Shown here piece after piece: positions 33,985 through 43,128 of a stretch of 64,000 bases of DNA; positions within the stretch are counted from its first letter, which is position 1; each line of letters begins with the position of its first letter. This DNA is from Salinibacillus aidingensis (GTDB lineage: Bacteria > Bacillota > Bacilli > Bacillales > Alkalibacillaceae). Position numbers and translations under genes: made by a program. The stretch covers positions 177,853 through 241,852 of the forward strand of contig NZ_BAAADO010000006.1 in the NCBI RefSeq assembly GCF_039522525.1, in the 5' to 3' direction. Under the pieces are notes generated by a model that had not been told where the DNA came from, ran no database searches, and saw only the letters and a program-made list of their open reading frames with translations.

Positions 33985-35391
33985 ATGATCGAAACCCGAC
34001 AGCAACGGTTTACCGAGTCTATAAGTGAAGCACTTGATTATCAGGCTCACAAGGATACACCACAGCTGTTTAGCTATACAGAGAAAATAGCAGGTGTTGA
34101 GGAGATCAACCCGATTGCTGTTTTTCAATATACACAGTCTTTCAAAGGATCGAGATTTTTCTGGACAAGTCCTGAAGACGGAATGGTCCTTATCGGTTTA
34201 GGGTCGGCCTATCAGTTTAAAGAGAATAAAACTAACGGAGACCGTTTTGAACATGTCCACTCTGAGTGGAATGACTTGCTGAAATCCGTTTACATCGATA
34301 ACCCATATAACCAGCCTGGCACAGGACCCGTCATCATGGGTGGTTTTTCCTTTGATCCTGAAGAATCCAGTGAGCTTTGGGAAAATTATCCGAGCAGTCA
34401 GATGACGTTACCTGAGTATATTATTACGATAGATGACAGTGACGCCTATCTAACCTGTCATATCCGGTTCGATGGACAAGTGGATATAGAAAATTGCAGG
34501 GCGTCATTTACTCAGATGATAGAGACAATGAAGCAGCATCCACAACAAGGTTCTAAGGATCCTGAATGTGTAAATCAGCAGGCGAAAAGTGCTGAGGAAT
34601 GGAAAGAAACGGTGAGATCTGCAACAGAACGTATTGAAAATAAACAGATGAATAAGGTAGTCCTGGCTCGGGAATTGCGGGTATCCTTTACTCAGACGAT
34701 CCCTGTTTCCAGGGTGCTGGAAAACCTGCTGGAGCAGCAAAAGCAAAGCTATATTTTTGCATTGGAAAGCGGAGAGGACTGTTTTATTGGAGCAACTCCC
34801 GAAAGATTGGTGAAGGTGGAAAATGGAGAACTCCTTTCCACCTGTCTCGCCGGTACCTCCCCGAGAGGTGAAACACCCCAAGAGGATGAGGTGTTAGGAA
34901 ACGAACTGCTTTATGATGAGAAAAATCGGATGGAGCATGCTTTTGTGGTTGATATGATTAAGCAAGCTATAGAAGCCTGCAGTGACAATGTAGAAGTGCC
35001 GGAATCTCCTGTACTGTACAAACTTCGAAATCTGCAGCACTTATATACACCAGTAAAGGGGAAGTTACGGGAAGGACATTCTTTATTAGAGGTAGTCAGA
35101 AGTCTCCATCCTACACCGGCTATGGGAGGGGTACCCCGTGAAGAAGCCCTATCATTTATAAAAGAAGAGGAGAAGGCGGACAGAGGCTGGTATTCAGCTC
35201 CTATTGGATGGATGGATGCGATGGATAATGGTGAATTCGCTGTAGCCATCCGGTCTGGTTTAATCCAAAAAAATGAAGCTTCTTTATTTGCGGGCTGTGG
35301 TATTGTTAAGGATTCAGATCCGGAAAAAGAATTCCAGGAAACCCAGATAAAATTTTCACCTATGCTAATGGCGCTAGGAGGATTACAATGA
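33985..35391 (+). CDS. menF: Isochorismate synthase, menaquinone-specific
   Basis: The 468-residue chorismate-binding enzyme converts chorismate to isochorismate. C-terminal domain motifs: KVVLARELRV (about 226-235), FIGATPERLV (about 267-276), LHPTPAMGGVPREEA (about 376-390) and the Mg2+ region GWYSAPIGWMD. ATG 33985 has GGAGG ten bases upstream. It starts the run menF-menD-menH-menB; the stop overlaps menD by four bases. Confidence 0.94.
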   Translation: MIETRQQRFTESISEALDYQAHKDTPQLFSYTEKIAGVEEINPIAVFQYTQSFKGSRFFWTSPEDGMVLIGLGSAYQFKENKTNGDRFEHVHSEWNDLLKSVYIDNPYNQPGTGPVIMGGFSFDPEESSELWENYPSSQMTLPEYIITIDDSDAYLTCHIRFDGQVDIENCRASFTQMIETMKQHPQQGSKDPECVNQQAKSAEEWKETVRSATERIENKQMNKVVLARELRVSFTQTIPVSRVLENLLEQQKQSYIFALESGEDCFIGATPERLVKVENGELLSTCLAGTSPRGETPQEDEVLGNELLYDEKNRMEHAFVVDMIKQAIEACSDNVEVPESPVLYKLRNLQHLYTPVKGKLREGHSLLEVVRSLHPTPAMGGVPREEALSFIKEEEKADRGWYSAPIGWMDAMDNGEFAVAIRSGLIQKNEASLFAGCGIVKDSDPEKEFQETQIKFSPMLMALGGLQ

Positions 35392-37130
35392 GCCACCAGG
35401 AAAAACTAACCTATTATATTGCACAATTCGTAGATGAGCTTGCGAGAAGTGGGATTACAGACGTTGTCATTTCTCCGGGCTCACGTTCCACTCCTCTGGC
35501 GCTAACGTTCGCTGAGCATTCATCAATCAAACACTGGGTCAATCTTGATGAACGGTCGGCAGCGTTTTTTGCTTTAGGCATGGCAAAAGAACAAAATCGT
35601 CCGGTCGCATTAGTCTGTACTTCCGGAACGGCTACCGCTAATTACTATCCGGCTATTATTGAGGCCTATTACAGCAGGGTTCCGCTGGTTGTTTTGACAG
35701 CTGATCGTCCGCATGAGCTTAGGGACGTGGGAGCTCCTCAAGCAATTGACCAAATCAAAATGTATGGGGATTACGTCAAATGGTTTCATGAAATGGCCTT
35801 ACCGGAAAAGCATGAATCGATGCTGAATTATGCACGAAGTATGGCTTCCCGTGCTGCAGCAACAGCATATGAAGGTAATCCCGGACCGGTACAGTTGAAT
35901 TTTCCATTACGCGAACCTCTCGTCCCTGATTTTCATCTTCCGGATATTTGGGAAAGTCCGACAAAAGATGTTTATTTTCCCCATGTTTCGGGTATACGTA
36001 CATTGGATGAACGTCAGCTTGATCGAGTACTCACCCAGCTTGCCGACAGAAAGCAGGGGTTATTAGTCTGTGGTCCGCAAATGGATACAGGGCTGCGTGA
36101 GAGTATTGCCAGGCTCGCTAAGACCTGGAATATCCCGATTTTAGCGGATCCCCTTTCCCAGATCAGAACAGGACCTCATTCCAAAGAGCTCGTGATTGAA
36201 AGCTACGATTCTATTTTAAAAAGCTCCAAGGTTCGCAGTTCGCTAAAGCCTGACTTCATTATACGCTTTGGTGCTATGCCTGTTTCCAAGCCTTATCGTT
36301 TCTTTATGGAGGAAAATCCGGACATCCTTCACATTGTGGTTGAGGCATATGAGGGCTATCGGGAACCAACCCTTACAAACACACATTACATATACAGTGA
36401 CCCTGCCCAATTCTGCATACAGAGCGCTGATTACAGTGCTGGTATGGAAATGGATCCCGATTGGACAGATAAATGGAAAAAACTGAATCAGATGGTAAGA
36501 CGGAAATGGGCAGAAGGGGAAGAATTAACGGAAGGTCATGCTGTGTCCATTCTTAATCAGGTGATAAAGGATCAGCATCTTCTGTTTGTCGGAAATAGTA
36601 TGCCTATCAGGGATGTGGATACATTCTTTACCGCTATTGACCGGGATTGTGTCATTGCGGGCAACCGGGGAGCAAATGGAATTGATGGAACGATTTCCTC
36701 TGCTGCTGGAGCTGCGGCACATGGGAGAAAGGTTACATTATTACTGGGGGACTTAACCTTTTTCCATGACTTAAATGGCTTACATGCGGTCAAACAATAT
36801 GGAATTGATTTAACCGTGATTGTTATTAATAATAATGGCGGGGGAATATTTTCCTTCCTCCCACAAGCGAAGGAATCATCGGACCATTTTGAGGTCTTAT
36901 TCGGTACACCTCTCGACTTGGACTTTCAGCACGCGGTGACCATGTATGGAGGTCATTATGAAAGAATAACCTCTCTGGAACATTTAAAGTCTTCTTTAAA
37001 TCAGGCCTATAATAATGGAGGATTAAAGGTTCTAGAGGTTCAGACCAACCGAGAGGAAAATGCGGAGTGGCACCGTAAGCAATGGAATGAAATCGAAGCG
37101 TATGCCCTGGAAATTTCAGGTGAAAACTGA
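35388..37130 (+). CDS. menD: SEPHCHC synthase (MenD)
   Basis: The 580-residue thiamine-diphosphate enzyme adds 2-oxoglutarate to isochorismate. The N-terminal PYR domain has SPGSRSTPLAL and the glutamate of the DERSAAF segment. The C-terminal PP domain has the ThDP/Mg2+ motif GDLTFFHDLNGL (about 452-463) ending NNNGGGIFSF. Its ATG overlaps the menF stop, and its stop overlaps the menH start by one base. Confidence 0.95.
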   Translation: MSHQEKLTYYIAQFVDELARSGITDVVISPGSRSTPLALTFAEHSSIKHWVNLDERSAAFFALGMAKEQNRPVALVCTSGTATANYYPAIIEAYYSRVPLVVLTADRPHELRDVGAPQAIDQIKMYGDYVKWFHEMALPEKHESMLNYARSMASRAAATAYEGNPGPVQLNFPLREPLVPDFHLPDIWESPTKDVYFPHVSGIRTLDERQLDRVLTQLADRKQGLLVCGPQMDTGLRESIARLAKTWNIPILADPLSQIRTGPHSKELVIESYDSILKSSKVRSSLKPDFIIRFGAMPVSKPYRFFMEENPDILHIVVEAYEGYREPTLTNTHYIYSDPAQFCIQSADYSAGMEMDPDWTDKWKKLNQMVRRKWAEGEELTEGHAVSILNQVIKDQHLLFVGNSMPIRDVDTFFTAIDRDCVIAGNRGANGIDGTISSAAGAAAHGRKVTLLLGDLTFFHDLNGLHAVKQYGIDLTVIVINNNGGGIFSFLPQAKESSDHFEVLFGTPLDLDFQHAVTMYGGHYERITSLEHLKSSLNQAYNNGGLKVLEVQTNREENAEWHRKQWNEIEAYALEISGEN

Positions 37131-37930
37131 TGTATATGAACGTTGATGGAAAAAAATATTGGGTAGAAGAGGAAGGAACAGGGGAACCCCTCGTTCTTTT
37201 CCACGGGTTTACAGGTTCAACGAAAACCTGGGCTTCCTTTATTTCGCAATGGTCAAAAAATTTTCAGGTCATTAACCTTGATCTTCCAGGGCATGGGAAA
37301 ACCATTGTTCAAGAACCATTTTCCATGGAAAGCGTTTGTGATGATTTAGATCAGGTATTGAAAAAACTTGGTCTGAAGAAGGTCCATTTGCTTGGTTATT
37401 CGATGGGAGGAAGGACGGCTCTATCTTTTGCCCGTTTTTATCCGGAAAATATAAATACCCTGATTCTGGAAAGTGCCTCACCAGGATTAAAGACGCAGGA
37501 AGAGCAGGAGAAGCGTCAAAATAGGGATGAACAGCTGGCCAAAAAAGTGGAAACAGAAGGGCTGGCTTCGTTTGTGGATTACTGGTCGGCCATTCCTTTA
37601 TTTGAAACCCAGAAATCCCTTCCTAAGCGGGTTCAAAATCAGCTGAAACAGGAACGTCTCAGTCATGAACCAAAGGGACTGGCAGCCTCGCTTCGTTATA
37701 TGGGGACAGGTACACAGCCCTCGTGGTGGAAGGAACTACGTGAAGTTCATGCACAAACGTTATTATTGACAGGCGCTCTTGATGCGAAATTCACTTCCAT
37801 TAATCATGAGATGCAGGAAAGGCTCCCCAATGCACAGCATCAGATCATTAAGGATGCCGGCCATACAATTCATGTGGAAAGACCCCGAATTTTTGGTAAA
37901 ATAGTAAGTGATTTCATCTTACATAAATAA
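37130..37930 (+). CDS. menH: SHCHC synthase (MenH), alpha/beta hydrolase
   Basis: The 266-residue hydrolase-fold enzyme eliminates pyruvate from SEPHCHC. The nucleophile elbow is GYSMGG with S91; the acid is in GALDAKFT (about 216) and the His in AGHTIHVE (about 246). The HGFTGS oxyanion segment is at 25-30. The start shares the A of the menD stop (TGATG). AGGTGA lies upstream within menD. Confidence 0.9.
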   Translation: MYMNVDGKKYWVEEEGTGEPLVLFHGFTGSTKTWASFISQWSKNFQVINLDLPGHGKTIVQEPFSMESVCDDLDQVLKKLGLKKVHLLGYSMGGRTALSFARFYPENINTLILESASPGLKTQEEQEKRQNRDEQLAKKVETEGLASFVDYWSAIPLFETQKSLPKRVQNQLKQERLSHEPKGLAASLRYMGTGTQPSWWKELREVHAQTLLLTGALDAKFTSINHEMQERLPNAQHQIIKDAGHTIHVERPRIFGKIVSDFILHK

Positions 37931-37959
37931 GTTTTAAGGATTAGAAGGAGGATTTTTAT

Positions 37960-38778
37960 ATGGCAGTTGAATGGGTTAAAGAACGCGAATATGAAGAAAT
38001 TATGTATGAAACGTATAATGGTATTGCTAAAATTACCATTAATCGTCCAGAGGTTCTTAATGCATTTACCCCTCTGACTGTAAATGAGCTTATTGATGCC
38101 TTTTCCAGGGCTCGTGACAACTCTGACGTAGGTGTGATTATTTTAGCAGGTGCCGGGGATGAAGCATTTTGTGCTGGCGGTGACCAGAAAGTACGCGGTC
38201 ACGGAGGCTATGTAGGAGATGACCAGATTCCACGTCTGAACGTATTGGATTTACAACGCCTGATTCGTGTCATTCCTAAGCCGGTTGTAGCGATGGTCAG
38301 CGGCTATGCTATCGGCGGCGGTCACGTACTGCATGTAGTCTGTGATTTAACTATTGCCGCGGATAATGCTGTATTTGGACAAACAGGGCCAAAGGTAGGA
38401 AGCTTCGATGCAGGATATGGTGCAGGTCTTCTTGCCCGTATGGTAGGTCATAAGCGTGCCCGCGAAATTTGGTATCTGTGCCGTCAATATTCCGCTGAAG
38501 AAGCGTATGAAATGGGCTTAGTAAACACAGTTGTTCCTCTTGATCAATTGGAGGCTGAAACGATTCAGTGGTGTGAAGAAATGCTTGAGAAATCTTCAAC
38601 CGCTCTTCGTTTCCTGAAAGCATCCTTTAATGCGGATACTGATGGTTTAGCCGGATTACAGCAAATGGGCGGAGATGCCACCCTTCTTTACTATACAACC
38701 GATGAAGCAAAAGAAGGACGAGACGCCTTTAAAGAAAAAAGAAAACCGGACTTCAAGCAATTCCCGCGTTTCCCTTAA
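37960..38778 (+). CDS. menB: 1,4-dihydroxy-2-naphthoyl-CoA synthase
   Basis: The 272-residue crotonase-fold enzyme cyclises O-succinylbenzoyl-CoA. Seen: AFCAGGDQKVRGHGGYVG (about 67-84, the MenB-specific loop), the oxyanion segment AIGGGH, and TGPKVGSFDAGYG with the active-site Asp. GAAGGAGG lies ten bases before ATG. It follows menH by 29 bases and is closed by a terminator. Confidence 0.97.
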   Translation: MAVEWVKEREYEEIMYETYNGIAKITINRPEVLNAFTPLTVNELIDAFSRARDNSDVGVIILAGAGDEAFCAGGDQKVRGHGGYVGDDQIPRLNVLDLQRLIRVIPKPVVAMVSGYAIGGGHVLHVVCDLTIAADNAVFGQTGPKVGSFDAGYGAGLLARMVGHKRAREIWYLCRQYSAEEAYEMGLVNTVVPLDQLEAETIQWCEEMLEKSSTALRFLKASFNADTDGLAGLQQMGGDATLLYYTTDEAKEGRDAFKEKRKPDFKQFPRFP

Positions 38779-38800
38779 TGGTTTCGTTCCCTTATTTTAC

Positions 38801-38836
38801 AGAACCCTTGTCGTATCCAGCGATAAGGGTTTTTGT
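38801..38836 (+). terminator. Terminator after menB
   Basis: AACCCTTGTCG and CGATAAGGGTT form an imperfect stem followed by T. It may be partial, since menE and menC follow on the same strand. Confidence 0.75.
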
Positions 38837-38897
38837 AAGTGAATAAGTTTAAACCCGAAAATGAAATTAAGCAGAAACAAAGAAAGGATGCAAACGA

Positions 38898-40397
38898 GTG
38901 ACATATATTCCGCACTGGCTGGAAAAGCGCTACGATTTAACGCCGGAAAAAACAGCCATTCAATTAAAAGACCGGACGAAAATCCCCTTTTCAAAGCTGC
39001 GACAGGATTCCCTTGAGATGGCCGGAAAATTAAATCAAATAGGCATTTCCCAAAATGACCATGTAGCTCTGTTATCCAAAAACAGCTATGAAATGGTAAC
39101 AATCATCCATGCCATTACCTATTTGCAGGCGACCGTAGTGTTACTGAATACGCGCTTAACAGCAAATGAGTTATTATATCAATACGAAGATTCCGAAAGC
39201 AGCTTTTTCCTATACCAGGATGATTTAGAAGAGAAGGGAACAGAAATTCAAAAGAAACACCCTGATCAGATGTACAGCATTCAAACAATCAAACAGCAGC
39301 AGTCCAAGTCCTTCGCCATCCCCGAGGAAATGAATCTGGAGGACACGTTTACCATTATTTATACATCAGGCACAACCGGTTTTCCAAAAGGTGTTCAGCT
39401 TACGTACGGAAATCACTATTGGAGTGCCGCTTCATCCGCGTTAAATTTAGGGCTTTATGAAAATGACCGCTGGCTCGCGATGCTTCCGCTCTTCCATGTC
39501 AGTGGCCTCTCGATTCTTGTAAGAAGTCTTCTCTATGGAATGCCTGTTCACTTACATGAAAGCTTCAATCTGGAGGAGGCTTTCCGTGAGATTACAGAGG
39601 AAGGGGTAACCATTGCATCTGTTGTTACCATTATGCTCGAACAAATGGTGGATCAATTAGGTCATCGGTCCATTCCGGATACATTACGCTGTTTTTTACT
39701 AGGAGGGGGACCTGCTCCCAAGCCATTACTGGAAAAATGCAAGTCAAAAGATATACCCGTATTTCAGAGCTATGGGATGACGGAAACAGCTTCTCAAATT
39801 GTTACGTTAAGCTCACAAGATGCCCTGAGAAAACTTGGTTCTGCTGGTAAACCCCTGTTCCCGGCACAGCTTCGGATCCAACAGGAAGATGAAGGGAGCA
39901 ATCGACCTCATGAAACAGGAGAAATTATGGTAAAAGGTCCGATGGTTACAAAGGGGTATTATAAACGTGAGGAGGCTAACCGGAAGTCTTTTGATCAGAA
40001 TTGGCTGAAGACAGGGGACCTGGGATATCTTGATGAGGATGGCTACCTCTATGTAGTGGATCGTCGCAAGGATTTAATCATATCCGGCGGGGAAAATGTG
40101 TACCCGGCTGAAGTGGAATCTGTATTAAAAGAAATAAACGAGGTTCAGGATGCTGGCGTAGTAGGGACTGAAGATGATAAATGGGGACAGGTTCCAGTAG
40201 CCTTTGTTGTGGGAAGAGAGAACCAGAAGATGGATAAGGACCGAATCATGGAGTATGCCGGGACAAAGCTTGCTTCCTACAAAGTCCCAAAAGAAATTTA
40301 TTTTGTGGACACTTTACCTCGCAATGCATCTAAGAAATTGCTCAGATCAACCCTTTTGGAGTGGACGAAAGGAATCCATAACCATGATGAATCTTAA
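38898..40397 (+). CDS. menE: O-succinylbenzoate-CoA ligase
   Basis: The 499-residue adenylate-forming ligase has the P-loop motif YTSGTTGFPKGV (about 155-166), A5 YGMTETASQ, A7 KTGDLGYLDEDGY, A8 RRKDLIISGGENVYP and the C-terminal lysine in RNASKKLLR. It activates OSB with ATP and CoA. The start is GTG 38898, eight bases after AAAGGATG. Its last 14 bases overlap menC. Confidence 0.95.
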   Translation: MTYIPHWLEKRYDLTPEKTAIQLKDRTKIPFSKLRQDSLEMAGKLNQIGISQNDHVALLSKNSYEMVTIIHAITYLQATVVLLNTRLTANELLYQYEDSESSFFLYQDDLEEKGTEIQKKHPDQMYSIQTIKQQQSKSFAIPEEMNLEDTFTIIYTSGTTGFPKGVQLTYGNHYWSAASSALNLGLYENDRWLAMLPLFHVSGLSILVRSLLYGMPVHLHESFNLEEAFREITEEGVTIASVVTIMLEQMVDQLGHRSIPDTLRCFLLGGGPAPKPLLEKCKSKDIPVFQSYGMTETASQIVTLSSQDALRKLGSAGKPLFPAQLRIQQEDEGSNRPHETGEIMVKGPMVTKGYYKREEANRKSFDQNWLKTGDLGYLDEDGYLYVVDRRKDLIISGGENVYPAEVESVLKEINEVQDAGVVGTEDDKWGQVPVAFVVGRENQKMDKDRIMEYAGTKLASYKVPKEIYFVDTLPRNASKKLLRSTLLEWTKGIHNHDES

Positions 40398-41481
40398 ATA
40401 TATACAGCTTAATCAGATATCCATGCCTCTGAAACAGCCCTTTACTACACATGCTGGGGCTGTCAAGGAAAGGGAGGTTATTTTAATTGAAGCTGTTGAT
40501 GAATATGGGACAAGCGGATGGGGAGAATGTGTTCCGTTTGCCACACCATTTTATACAGCCGAAACCATTGACACTGCCTGGATGTTATTAACGGATTTAC
40601 TGATTCCCATGATCCTAAGTGCGCCTATAGAGCACCCTGCAGATATTGCGCACCGGCTGAAGGCTTTTAAAGGAAATCAAATGGCAAAAGCAGGTGCAGA
40701 AGCGGCTATATGGGATCTGTTTGCCAGACAGCAAAAGATGAGTCTGGCTAAATGCATAGGAGGAGTCAGAGATAAAATAGATGCCGGGGTTGTTATCAGT
40801 CTGGGTGAGGACTTAAAGGAAAGACTGGCAGAGTATGAAGCGGCAGGTTATAAACGATATAAGCTTAAAGTGGAAAAAGGAAAGGAACGTCATCTGCTGG
40901 ATCAGGTTCTGTCAATCAATCCAAATTTACCGCTAATGTTTGATGGAAATGGCATGTATGGCGAAAAGGATATCGACCATTTAGTTTCCCTTGATGATTT
41001 AGGTCTGCTGATGATTGAACAGCCCTTTCCGCCCGGTGATTTCGTTTTGCACAAACAGCTTCAGCAGCGAATGCAAACACCTATCTGTCTTGATGAAAGT
41101 ATTGAAAGCTATCATGATGCCTGGCAGGCTATACAGCTCAAAAGTACGGAAATCATCAATGTCAAACCGGGAAGAGTAGGAGGACTTACAGAGGCTCTCA
41201 GCATTCATAACCTTTGTGCGGACCATCATATTCCGTTATGGTGCGGGGGTATGCTGGAAACAGGTGTTGGCAGGGCTCATAATATTGCCCTGGCATCCTT
41301 GCCTCAGTTTACTATACCAGGAGATATTTCAGCCTCTGATCGTTACTATGAAAGGGATATTATTACTGAGAAAATTGAAGTAACAGAAGGTGAAGTTCAG
41401 GTTCCTGAGGGCTATGGCACAGGTGTTAAAATTGACCGTGAATATGTAGATTTTTTGACAACTCGAACATTGACCCTTTAA
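40384..41481 (+). CDS. menC: O-succinylbenzoate synthase
   Basis: The 365-residue enolase-superfamily enzyme has KxK in KRYKLKVEKG (about 158-167), metal ligands D (MFDGNG, about 187), E (MIEQPFP) and D (CLDESIE), and the catalytic Lys in INVKPGRVGG. It dehydrates SHCHC to OSB. The start ATG 40384 lies inside the menE end with AAAGGA upstream; ATG 40387 is next to it. The frame is open further upstream within menE, but that is not used. Confidence 0.93.
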   Translation: MMNLKYIQLNQISMPLKQPFTTHAGAVKEREVILIEAVDEYGTSGWGECVPFATPFYTAETIDTAWMLLTDLLIPMILSAPIEHPADIAHRLKAFKGNQMAKAGAEAAIWDLFARQQKMSLAKCIGGVRDKIDAGVVISLGEDLKERLAEYEAAGYKRYKLKVEKGKERHLLDQVLSINPNLPLMFDGNGMYGEKDIDHLVSLDDLGLLMIEQPFPPGDFVLHKQLQQRMQTPICLDESIESYHDAWQAIQLKSTEIINVKPGRVGGLTEALSIHNLCADHHIPLWCGGMLETGVGRAHNIALASLPQFTIPGDISASDRYYERDIITEKIEVTEGEVQVPEGYGTGVKIDREYVDFLTTRTLTL

Positions 41482-41512
41482 GAAGGTGATTATTGATAGA
41501 AAACTCTTGAAA

Positions 41513-41527
41513 CGATAATCATTTTCA
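41513..41527 (+). promoter_or_regulatory. Fur-like box upstream of the siderophore ABC ATPase
   Basis: CGATAATCATTTTCA matches TGATAATNATTATCA at 12 of the 14 defined bases. It lies in the spacer of a possible promoter TTGAAA (41507)-17 bp-TAAAGT (41530). A weak hairpin, AAAGTCCG/CGGACTTT (about 41590-41632), follows and may be the menC terminator or a leader element. Confidence 0.6.
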
Positions 41528-41667
41528 ATTAAAGTATAAAGTAAGAAGAGTTTTCATATACATGAGTTGTGAAGAATTTGTTCGAACATAAAAAAAGTCC
41601 GGCTACTTACGCTGAATACTAACGGACTTTACAATTTTTATTCTCTCACTTCAAAGGAGAGGTTTCA

Positions 41668-42486
41668 ATGGAATCACTTGCAGCCAATCAATTAACACTT
41701 GGATATGGTGACGAAATTATTATAGATGATTTGGATATTACGATTCCAAAGGGAAAAATGACTGTTTTTATCGGAAGCAATGGATGCGGAAAATCTACGT
41801 TGCTGCGCTCATTGGCCCGTTTAATGCAGCCTAAAAATGGTGAGGTTATATTGGACGGTACGGATATTGCCAGTTTGCGTACAAAGGAAGTAGCCAAAGA
41901 AATGGCCATCCTTCCACAGAGCCCTTCGACACCTGAAGGATTAACTGTTCAACAGCTTGTAAAATTAGGACGTTATCCCTATCAGGGTCTGATGAAGAAG
42001 TGGAGTAAGGATGATGATGAAGCTGTTGAAAAAGCTCTGGAATCCACCAATATGCTGGATTTAAAGGACCGTCTGGTTGATTCCTTATCCGGTGGTCAAA
42101 GACAGAGGGCATGGATTGCCATGACATTGGCCCAGGATACAGATGTTATTTTTCTCGACGAACCGACAACATACCTGGATATGACCCATCAAATAGAAAT
42201 TCTGGATCTCCTATTTGAATTAAATGAAACCGATAACCGTACCATTGTGATGGTTCTTCATGATATTAATCTTGCCTGCCGATACGCAGATCATATTGTT
42301 GCCCTAAAGGATAAAAAAGTATGGGAGCAGGGGAAACCTGAAGATATTGTAACGATTGACTTTGTCCAGAACGTTTTCCGTATGGCCTGCGACGTAACCT
42401 ATGATCCTTTATTCGGTACACCAATGTGCATCCCTCACGGTAAAGGAAGATGTTTGATTAAGCAGGAGATGCAAAAAGCAAGGTAA
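41668..42486 (+). CDS. Iron-siderophore ABC transporter ATP-binding protein (FecE/YusV-like)
   Basis: The 272-residue ATPase has Walker A GSNGCGKST (37-45), the Q-loop LPQSPSTPEG, signature LSGGQRQR (about 139-146), Walker B DVIFLDEPT and the H-loop VLHDIN. The sequence style is FecCD-associated ATPases such as YusV. No permease or binding-protein gene is adjacent, so it probably serves several permeases encoded elsewhere, as YusV does. The Fur-like box supports iron control. AAAGGAGAGG precedes ATG. The C-terminus has CIPHGKGRC, a cysteine pair common in this group. Confidence 0.88.
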   Translation: MESLAANQLTLGYGDEIIIDDLDITIPKGKMTVFIGSNGCGKSTLLRSLARLMQPKNGEVILDGTDIASLRTKEVAKEMAILPQSPSTPEGLTVQQLVKLGRYPYQGLMKKWSKDDDEAVEKALESTNMLDLKDRLVDSLSGGQRQRAWIAMTLAQDTDVIFLDEPTTYLDMTHQIEILDLLFELNETDNRTIVMVLHDINLACRYADHIVALKDKKVWEQGKPEDIVTIDFVQNVFRMACDVTYDPLFGTPMCIPHGKGRCLIKQEMQKAR

Positions 42487-42510
42487 CTTATAAATAATGA
42501 TATTAAGCAT

Positions 42511-42541
42511 AGCCCAGGTCTAGTGTACTTGGGCTTTTTTA
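42511..42541 (+). terminator. Terminator of the ABC ATPase gene
   Basis: AGCCCAGGT and ACTTGGGCT pair around CTAGTGT, followed by T. Confidence 0.75.
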
Positions 42542-42667
42542 CGTGAGATTTCATCAAGTCTCTCTATTCTGGACAACAAGAAAGCCTCTGTGAATTTACA
42601 TTGCACGAGAAAATCCGTATATCATTTATATCCCCACTATTAGGAAGTCATTGAACTACCCACTACC

Positions 42668-43040
42668 TTAGCGGAGGGAATATACGTAGACTCCTGGTCG
42701 GTTAAAAGCGGCACGTCCTGTGCCAACACCGACACTAGAACGTCCTGTTCGTCGTGGAGGAAGGCCTAGGTGAGACCCCGTAATGAAAAGTGAAGGCGAC
42801 CGTTTAGGCCCGACAGCATAAGCAGAATCCATGGAGTGACACGCTTCCTGTCACGTAGTGGATTCTGCTTATGACTGCTTGGGCCTGGGAGCCGTAACTG
42901 GACAAGCGCGATAGCGCGAGGAGGCTCACCAGCCGCCCACGGCAAAGAAGACACTATGAAAACGACCTTTGGGAGTTTGAATAGATGTCGCACTTGTGCC
43001 CTTGGGTGAAAGCGAAGTATATTCCCGCAGCGGTGGTTAA
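42668..43040. repeat. Large palindromic repeat, family C, interrupted by a family B unit
   Basis: The left arm has CTTAGCGGAGGGAATATACG, ACTCCTG and AGGTGAGACCCCG. The right arm has GAGGAGGCTCACCAGCCGCC, AAAGCGAAGTATATTCCCGC and AGCGGTGGTTAAG, forming an inverted pair. This resembles a repeat widespread in Bacillaceae. The arms are separated by a complete family B unit (42786-42906). Frames through it are not genes. Confidence 0.75.
42786..42906. repeat. Family B repeat, copy 4, nested in family C
   Basis: AAAAGTGAAGGCGACCG to GCCGTAACTGGACAAGC. Its hairpin arms, GCAGAATCCA/TGGATTCTGC and GTGACA/TGTCAC, differ from other copies but pair well. Confidence 0.85.
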
Positions 43041-43128
43041 GTGCGCTCATTTAAATTTAAAGATTCCACGCAAAAAACGATTCATAATTATCCCGCCATT
43101 GTAAAAGGTATAAATAGGAGGGATAGTT

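Noticed and set aside
42766..43050. 94-codon minus-strand frame
   Set aside because: It runs through the nested B and C repeats and has no ribosome binding site.
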